NCBI GenBank assembly: GCA_021325145.1
Contig: JAJPHR010000106.1
Coordinates: 103,537 to 167,536, forward strand
Direction: 5' to 3'
Length of the DNA stretch: 64,000 nt
DNA from: Verrucomicrobiota bacterium
GTDB taxonomy: Bacteria; Verrucomicrobiota; Verrucomicrobiia; Limisphaerales; Pedosphaeraceae
Shown here: piece after piece, positions 59,823-64,000 of the stretch
Position numbering within the stretch: position 1 is the stretch's first letter
How the letters are laid out: each line of letters starts with the position of its first letter
Notes under the pieces: generated by a model
The model's database searches: none
What the model was told of the DNA's origin: nothing
The model's input: only the letters and a program-made list of their open reading frames with translations
Made by a program: the position numbers and the translations under genes

Positions 59823-62102
59823 TTAGAACCGCAAGTTGAGTTCGCGCGGAGTGGCTTCGTTGGAACAATGAATCCATAACAGACCGTCGGCGGCGGAATA
59901 ATTGAAGGTGGTTAACGGCTGGCCGGCCAGAGTAACTGCGGCCGGAACATTGGGCGCGCGCAGCAGCACGACAGCGTCGGTTTTGCCAACACCTTCGAAC
60001 ATCAACGAGTATGTTTCGCCATCGTGCTTCAGCGGGTAGGCTTTACAGGCGGAAGCGAGGACTTTCACTTTTGCCTTCGCATCGGAATCGCCCACGACAT
60101 CGAGATCAAGCAGCAAGTAATGGGAACCCGGCGTAAGCGTGATCGTGGGTTGCACCCGCAACTCGGGATCGAACAGGTTCACGAACCGGCCTTTGAGCAC
60201 GTGGGCCTCGCCGCCGATGGACTCGTCCAAACCGGCAGCCACAATATAAGGGCCGCGGCGCAGCAGCAGGTAATTTGTCTCGCGCCACTTGAGGCCGGCG
60301 TATTCGGCGGCTTGCTTCGTGGTTTGCATCAGCCGCGCCTCGCCTTCGACGCTGGCGGCGATGTTGACGGGGTTTTCGTGAAGCCAAAGGACGCCACCCC
60401 GGCCGGCTTTGACGAATGTCGCAGCCTTGCCTGCCTCGGGCGGATTGATTGCAACGCCGAGTTGCTGGAATAGATGCTCGCGGGGCGTGGCGAAATGCAG
60501 GGATGGCGTAGCATCTGAGCCTCCGGAATTCCACCATTCGCGAATGTGATTGAAGGGATCGCTGTCGTCATCACATACGAGCAGAACGCCGCCTTGCCTG
60601 ACCCAATCGGCGAGCGCGGCGTGAACGTCGGGCGTCAGCGGCTTCATGCCCTGATAAGTCAGCAGCAGCAAACGAAGGCCATCGAGATAATGCGGGACGG
60701 TGACGTTCTCGAGTTGCACCGGTGTGACGGGCAGGCCGTGCTTGAGCAAGGGCATTGCCATCCCGTAAATATGGCCGAGCCATAGCTCGCTTGGACTCGG
60801 CCCACCCCGCTCGAACATCAACGAATCGCTGATTAGAACGCCCACATTGGTCGTTCCGCATTCCCAGGCAATCTTTTCCTGGTGCATGTCGTTTAACGCG
60901 TTCATCATGGTTTGCAGTTCGGTCGCGTACTCCGGCGGGATGGATTTTCGGTCTTCGCGGTTCGCCTGCCGTGGATAACGTCCGCGAAAGATCCGCTCCG
61001 GCCACGGCGCCACTTCGTAACGCCAGACCTCAGGTTGGAACAGCGATGCCGTGAGCGTGCATTCCCAGTTGCGCCGGTAATCGTTCCAATCGTGGTTCGG
61101 GTTGTCCTCCACCGGATCGTTCAGGTACCAGACGGTGCGGCCCGTGGCGCGCACGAGATTCTGCATCGCGCCATATTCGAGAAACGCGGTGTCGAACGTG
61201 CGCTCGCGCCTCTCGCCGCGATACGTATTCGGCGTGCGCGAAGTGCCGGTCCACACTTGCGCGATGTAACCGTCGCAACCATTCAATCGCGCCAGGCTCG
61301 ATTCCGGGCTGACGATCCGCCACTGACAATAGTTCAGCAGGCTGTGCGTCGGCACATAGCAGCGGACGTGGCGTCCGCTGTGGCGATTGTAATCCTGCAC
61401 GTAATCGAACACCTGCTGCAACGCCCGGCGATAGAGAAAATATTTTAGTTTGGACGCGCGCCATTCGGCCTCGGGCGAACTGTCCGGCGCCTGCCAGTCT
61501 TCGCCGTAGTAGCTGCGCCACTCGCGCTTGAACGCCTCCTCGTAACCATCCTTCACCCAAAACTCGGGCTCTTCCAGGTGGATTGCTTCTGCCCCCGCGT
61601 CCAGCGCGCGTTGGATGCCTACGCACAAAAAGCGGCCATAATTCGTCCCGGGGCACATGTAGAACACGTCGGAGTTCCGGCTATCGTGCAAATGTGGATT
61701 GCCATCGCGATCAGTTTGCTCCTCATCCGCATGGTTCACCCCGTCGAATTTCCCATGGATATAATCCTGATATTGGCCCCAGGCGACTCCGGTCATGACA
61801 TGAATGCGATAGCCATGCGCGCGCCAGGTCCCGATGCGGTCTGGAAGATCAGATCCAATTCCGTACGCAATGGCCACATCCGAGCCAAGGTTGCCCGCTT
61901 CCGAAAAAGGACCGCCCGTCTGGAAACAAGTCCGTTCCAGGTCTTGCTGCGGATCGTGTGCCGCCGCCGGGGACTCCGCAGCGGATAAAAGCGCGGGTGT
62001 TGACAGCAAGGCGGCCAGCGCTAGCCAGAGACAATTTACCCGGCCTGGGGGCGTCCACGGCCGGGCCAAAATACCCGAGAATACGCGAACATATGCGAAC
62101 AT
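59823..62102 (-). CDS. Large secreted glycoside-hydrolase-like protein with GATase-like domain
   Basis: In this 759-aa exported protein, the hydrophobic segment VNCLWLALAALLSTPALLSA is the signal, preceded by a long basic n-region. The N-terminal ~450 residues look like a TIM-barrel: YRIHVMTGVAWGQYQDY, EAIHLEEPEFWVKDGY (candidate catalytic Glu), and GCDGYIAQVWTGTSR. Then comes a beta-galactosidase trimerisation-like, GATase-fold domain (GLRLLLLTYQGMKPLTPDV, WVRQGGVLLVCDDDSDPF), and a beta-rich end. It resembles GH42-like or unclassified GH-A proteins but I cannot name a family. ATG 62102 is chosen; upstream codons are the AAACAAAG repeat. Confidence 0.6.
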   Translation of the reverse strand: MFAYVRVFSGILARPWTPPGRVNCLWLALAALLSTPALLSAAESPAAAHDPQQDLERTCFQTGGPFSEAGNLGSDVAIAYGIGSDLPDRIGTWRAHGYRIHVMTGVAWGQYQDYIHGKFDGVNHADEEQTDRDGNPHLHDSRNSDVFYMCPGTNYGRFLCVGIQRALDAGAEAIHLEEPEFWVKDGYEEAFKREWRSYYGEDWQAPDSSPEAEWRASKLKYFLYRRALQQVFDYVQDYNRHSGRHVRCYVPTHSLLNYCQWRIVSPESSLARLNGCDGYIAQVWTGTSRTPNTYRGERRERTFDTAFLEYGAMQNLVRATGRTVWYLNDPVEDNPNHDWNDYRRNWECTLTASLFQPEVWRYEVAPWPERIFRGRYPRQANREDRKSIPPEYATELQTMMNALNDMHQEKIAWECGTTNVGVLISDSLMFERGGPSPSELWLGHIYGMAMPLLKHGLPVTPVQLENVTVPHYLDGLRLLLLTYQGMKPLTPDVHAALADWVRQGGVLLVCDDDSDPFNHIREWWNSGGSDATPSLHFATPREHLFQQLGVAINPPEAGKAATFVKAGRGGVLWLHENPVNIAASVEGEARLMQTTKQAAEYAGLKWRETNYLLLRRGPYIVAAGLDESIGGEAHVLKGRFVNLFDPELRVQPTITLTPGSHYLLLDLDVVGDSDAKAKVKVLASACKAYPLKHDGETYSLMFEGVGKTDAVVLLRAPNVPAAVTLAGQPLTTFNYSAADGLLWIHCSNEATPRELNLRF

Positions 62103-62103
62103 T

Positions 62104-62155
62104 TTGCGCCAAACAACTTTGTTTTGGTTTGTTTTACTTTGTTTCACTTTGATGC
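62104..62155. repeat. AAACAAAGT-rich dispersed repeat, copy B
   Basis: On the plus strand CAACTTTGTTTTGGTTTG, TTTTACTTTGTTTCACTTTG. This is the reverse complement of copy A at 46976 with few differences. It lies directly before the start of the GH-like gene. The rest of the 279-bp gap to 62381 shows no gene. Confidence 0.7.
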
Positions 62156-62381
62156 GTTCCAGGTGGCGCGCACAGCCTTGTGTACGCCCGTCCCCGCGCT
62201 CTAATGGGACTCGAGCCATTGATCCCGCGCGGTTCCGGTTTCTCGCCCGTCATAGCTTCGTTTTTGTATAAATCTCGAGCCTCCACCTTTGTGGGTGGAC
62301 GTTCTGAAGCCCATTGTTGCCCGCCCTTGGACGGCGCTTCAAAAATTTTATTCACATTTGTTCAGAACCGCATCCATTGTC

Positions 62382-62798
62382 TCAATCCCACCATAGGTTT
62401 ATGAACCTGCGCCCTGCTAAATGTTTTGCTCTCGAAGGGGTCCGGTCCATCTGCATTTCCGAAGTCTCCGATGCCTGCAAAGACTCCGTTAGCTCACGAA
62501 TTGTCGATTCTGATGCCCCGCCAAAGACCAGAACGTTTTCGGAAAACGGCCAATCGCCTTCTTCCAAGTCATAAATTTGCAGCCAGACTTCATCCACGTC
62601 CTCGCGGCCCTGGATTGACTTTAACACCTCCTGGAAATGGCCCAGCCCGGGATGATCGGACAGATTGCACCCGATCGATCCGAGATCATCGTTGCCGTCA
62701 AAGAATTCCGTTACCTTGACCAGCGCCTGGCCATCCTCGTATTCCGGTTGCGACCGGATCACGCGGAGCAGGGCGTCTTTCTTAATCGGATCAACCAT
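62382..62798 (-). CDS. Small acidic protein of unknown function
   Basis: I recognise no family for this 138-aa protein. It is acidic and looks like an alpha/beta fold: MVDPIKKDALLRVIRSQPEYE, ALVKVTEFFDGNDDLGSIGCNL, FQEVLKSIQGREDVDEVWLQI, and an IRELTESLQASE helix near the end. GGGAGAACTTAT before the ATG is a fair ribosome site. General appearance is that of immunity-like or SMI1-like small proteins, but no partner toxin is next to it. Confidence 0.55.
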   Translation of the reverse strand: MVDPIKKDALLRVIRSQPEYEDGQALVKVTEFFDGNDDLGSIGCNLSDHPGLGHFQEVLKSIQGREDVDEVWLQIYDLEEGDWPFSENVLVFGGASESTIRELTESLQASETSEMQMDRTPSRAKHLAGRRFINLWWD

Positions 62799-63012
62799 AT
62801 AAGTTCTCCCAAGGAGTCGGTTAAAACGAGCGATCCAAACTGTTCTTGATCTGCGGCGTGGCTCTTAAGTTTCTTCACACTGCGTCGAGGTTACCGGCGA
62901 AGGAAAACTCGGTCAACGACGCTTCGGGCAATTGGACTCCTGGCGCCGCCATTTTTCCTTTGACACTTTCCCGGTTTGCCGGTGCCATGGGCGGCAACGA
63001 CACAAATTGCTT

Positions 63013-63768
63013 ATGAAACTGATGCTCTCGCTCCTGGGTTGCCTGATGATGCTCTCCACCGGACTTGCCGCTGAAAAGGAGACGCGCTTCTTCGAGTTGC
63101 GCACCTACTACGCCGCCCCGGGCAAACTCGATGATTTGCTCGCGCGCTTCCGCAATCACACAACCAAAATCTTCGAGAAACACGGCATGGTAAACATCGG
63201 TTATTGGGTCCCTTTAACCAATTCTGAGAACAAATTGGTTTACCTCCTGGCCTATCCCAGCCGCGAGGCGCGTGAGAAATCCTGGAAGGAATTCTCCAGC
63301 GATCCCGAGTGGAAGGAAGTCGCCAGGGCCTCCGAAGCCAACGGCAGGCTGGTGACCAACGTCGTGTCGGTGTTTATGACGCCAACAGATTATTCACCGA
63401 TCGTAGAACCGTCGAAAGCCGCCGAACCGCGTGTTTACGAACTGCGCACCTACACCGCGTCGCCCGGCAAGTTGGACAACTTGCACGCGCGTTTTCGCGA
63501 TCACACCACCGCACTCTTCGCCAAACATGGCATGACCCAATTCGGCTACTGGGTGCCCACCGACGCCAAGCATGGCGCAGGCGAAACGCTGATCTACATC
63601 CTCGTCCATAAAAGCCCCGAAGCTTGCGCGGCTTCCTTCAAAGCCTTTCGCGATGATCCGGAATGGGTGAAGGTCAAAGCCGATTCGGAAGCCAACGGCC
63701 CGTTGACCGTCAAGGACGGCGTGAAATCGCTCCTGATGGCGCCAACGGATTTTTCTCCGGCGAAGTAG
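63013..63768 (+). CDS. Secreted protein with two NIPSNAP domains
   Basis: This 251-aa protein has signal peptide MKLMLSLLGCLMMLSTGLAA and two tandem NIPSNAP (dimeric alpha/beta-barrel) units. Unit 1: RFFELRTYYAAPGKLDDLLA...HTTKIFEKHG...YWVP...DPEWKEV (about 25-130). Unit 2: RVYELRTYTASPGKLDNLHA...HTTALFAKHG...YWVP...DPEWVKV (about 145-245). The two units are close copies, an internal duplication. The function of NIPSNAP proteins in bacteria is unknown. ATG 63013 is set by the signal peptide. Confidence 0.88.
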   Translation: MKLMLSLLGCLMMLSTGLAAEKETRFFELRTYYAAPGKLDDLLARFRNHTTKIFEKHGMVNIGYWVPLTNSENKLVYLLAYPSREAREKSWKEFSSDPEWKEVARASEANGRLVTNVVSVFMTPTDYSPIVEPSKAAEPRVYELRTYTASPGKLDNLHARFRDHTTALFAKHGMTQFGYWVPTDAKHGAGETLIYILVHKSPEACAASFKAFRDDPEWVKVKADSEANGPLTVKDGVKSLLMAPTDFSPAK

Positions 63769-63832
63769 CGCCACTTTTCGCATCCAATTCCGAAATCGGG
63801 CTGTGTTCGAATCCGCCTCAAACGGCGGCAGC

Positions 63833-64000
63833 CTAAAATGACCGTGCCGGTATGCCCGGTTTGATCTCCAGCGCCAACTCCTCCGCCGGATACGTCCAAA
63901 TCTCCGCCAGCGTGGGATGGTAGTGTGGCACCGCGGCCAGTTCATGAACCGTCATGCGTTTGTACATGGCCACGACGATCTCATGCAGCAGATCGCTGCC
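63833..64000 (-). CDS. FAD-dependent pyridine nucleotide-disulfide oxidoreductase, C-terminal end only
   Basis: The last 55 codons of a gene that continues beyond the window read SDLLHEIVVAMYKRMTVHELA and HYHPTLAEIWTYPAEEL, then a stop at 63833-63835. This matches the dimerisation domain of the dihydrolipoamide dehydrogenase/mercuric reductase-like family, where the His of HPT is the active-site base shared across the dimer. The exact enzyme cannot be told from this piece. Confidence 0.75.
   Translation of the reverse strand, partial: GSDLLHEIVVAMYKRMTVHELAAVPHYHPTLAEIWTYPAEELALEIKPGIPARSF

Overview
The window reads as a chromosome segment of a free-living, probably soil or freshwater, member of the Verrucomicrobiota (Pedosphaera/Limisphaerales-like). 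This is an inference from four things. Most genes are GC-rich. Secreted proteins include one ending in the 'W...FYRL' tail typical of that phylum. Intergenic spaces carry repeats built from TTGGAGCTT/TTGGTGTTT words. The gene mix combines B12-dependent ribonucleotide reductase, cyanobacterial-like GlgC, GH27 alpha-galactosidase, NIPSNAP proteins and an atmospheric-H2 hydrogenase. No rRNA, tRNA, CRISPR array or complete insertion sequence was seen.

Layout. 1-6.3 kb: 3'-truncated glmS (minus) divergent from glgC, then two secreted proteins, one an AT-richer C39-like cysteine peptidase. 6.4-10.3 kb: two overlapping histidine-kinase genes (minus). 10.6-16.5 kb: a YdjM-like membrane hydrolase, der and nrdJ, the last closed by a clear intrinsic terminator. 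16.6-20.9 kb: an AT-richer accessory island with a GHKL ATPase gene followed by a CHAT protease fused to an alpha/beta-hydrolase, then an orphan UPF0175 antitoxin-like gene and short repeats. 21-22.8 kb: a beta-hydroxyacid dehydrogenase, a metal-binding HMA protein and a basic-tailed protein.

22.9-36.6 kb is one long minus-strand operon for a group 1h (Hhy, high-affinity) [NiFe]-hydrogenase. In transcription order it encodes a 66-aa protein, DUF5947, DUF6084, a 449-aa conserved protein, a possible 29-aa ORF, a 45-aa membrane protein, HhyS, HhyL, HypB, HypA, a NifU-Rieske-like fusion, HypF, HypC, HypD, a GmhA-like SIS protein and HypE. Nearly all junctions overlap or are a few bases apart. The genes would build an enzyme that oxidises trace H2 for persistence; no maturation endopeptidase is present in the window.

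36.9-46.7 kb: mixed genes (secreted esterase, DUF2382 lipoprotein, serine hydrolase, LOG-family protein, M16 peptidase, an ADP-ribosylglycohydrolase remnant, pabB with an odd insert, an ABC permease), interleaved with interspersed hairpin repeats. 47.2-57.3 kb: a seven-gene Wsp-type chemosensory operon, wspA-F in Pseudomonas order. The final gene keeps a WspR-like receiver and linker but replaces the diguanylate cyclase with a full hybrid histidine kinase (HisKA-HATPase-REC-REC-HPt). 57.3-64 kb: LD-carboxypeptidase, GH27 alpha-galactosidase, a large GH-like secreted protein, a small acidic protein, a double-NIPSNAP protein and the C-terminus of a flavin disulfide oxidoreductase.

The strongest candidates for undescribed biology are the rewired Wsp output protein, the GHKL ATPase/CHAT-hydrolase pair, and the uncharacterised small and DUF proteins of the hydrogenase operon. 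All function calls come from reading translated sequence and remembered families; no database search was run.
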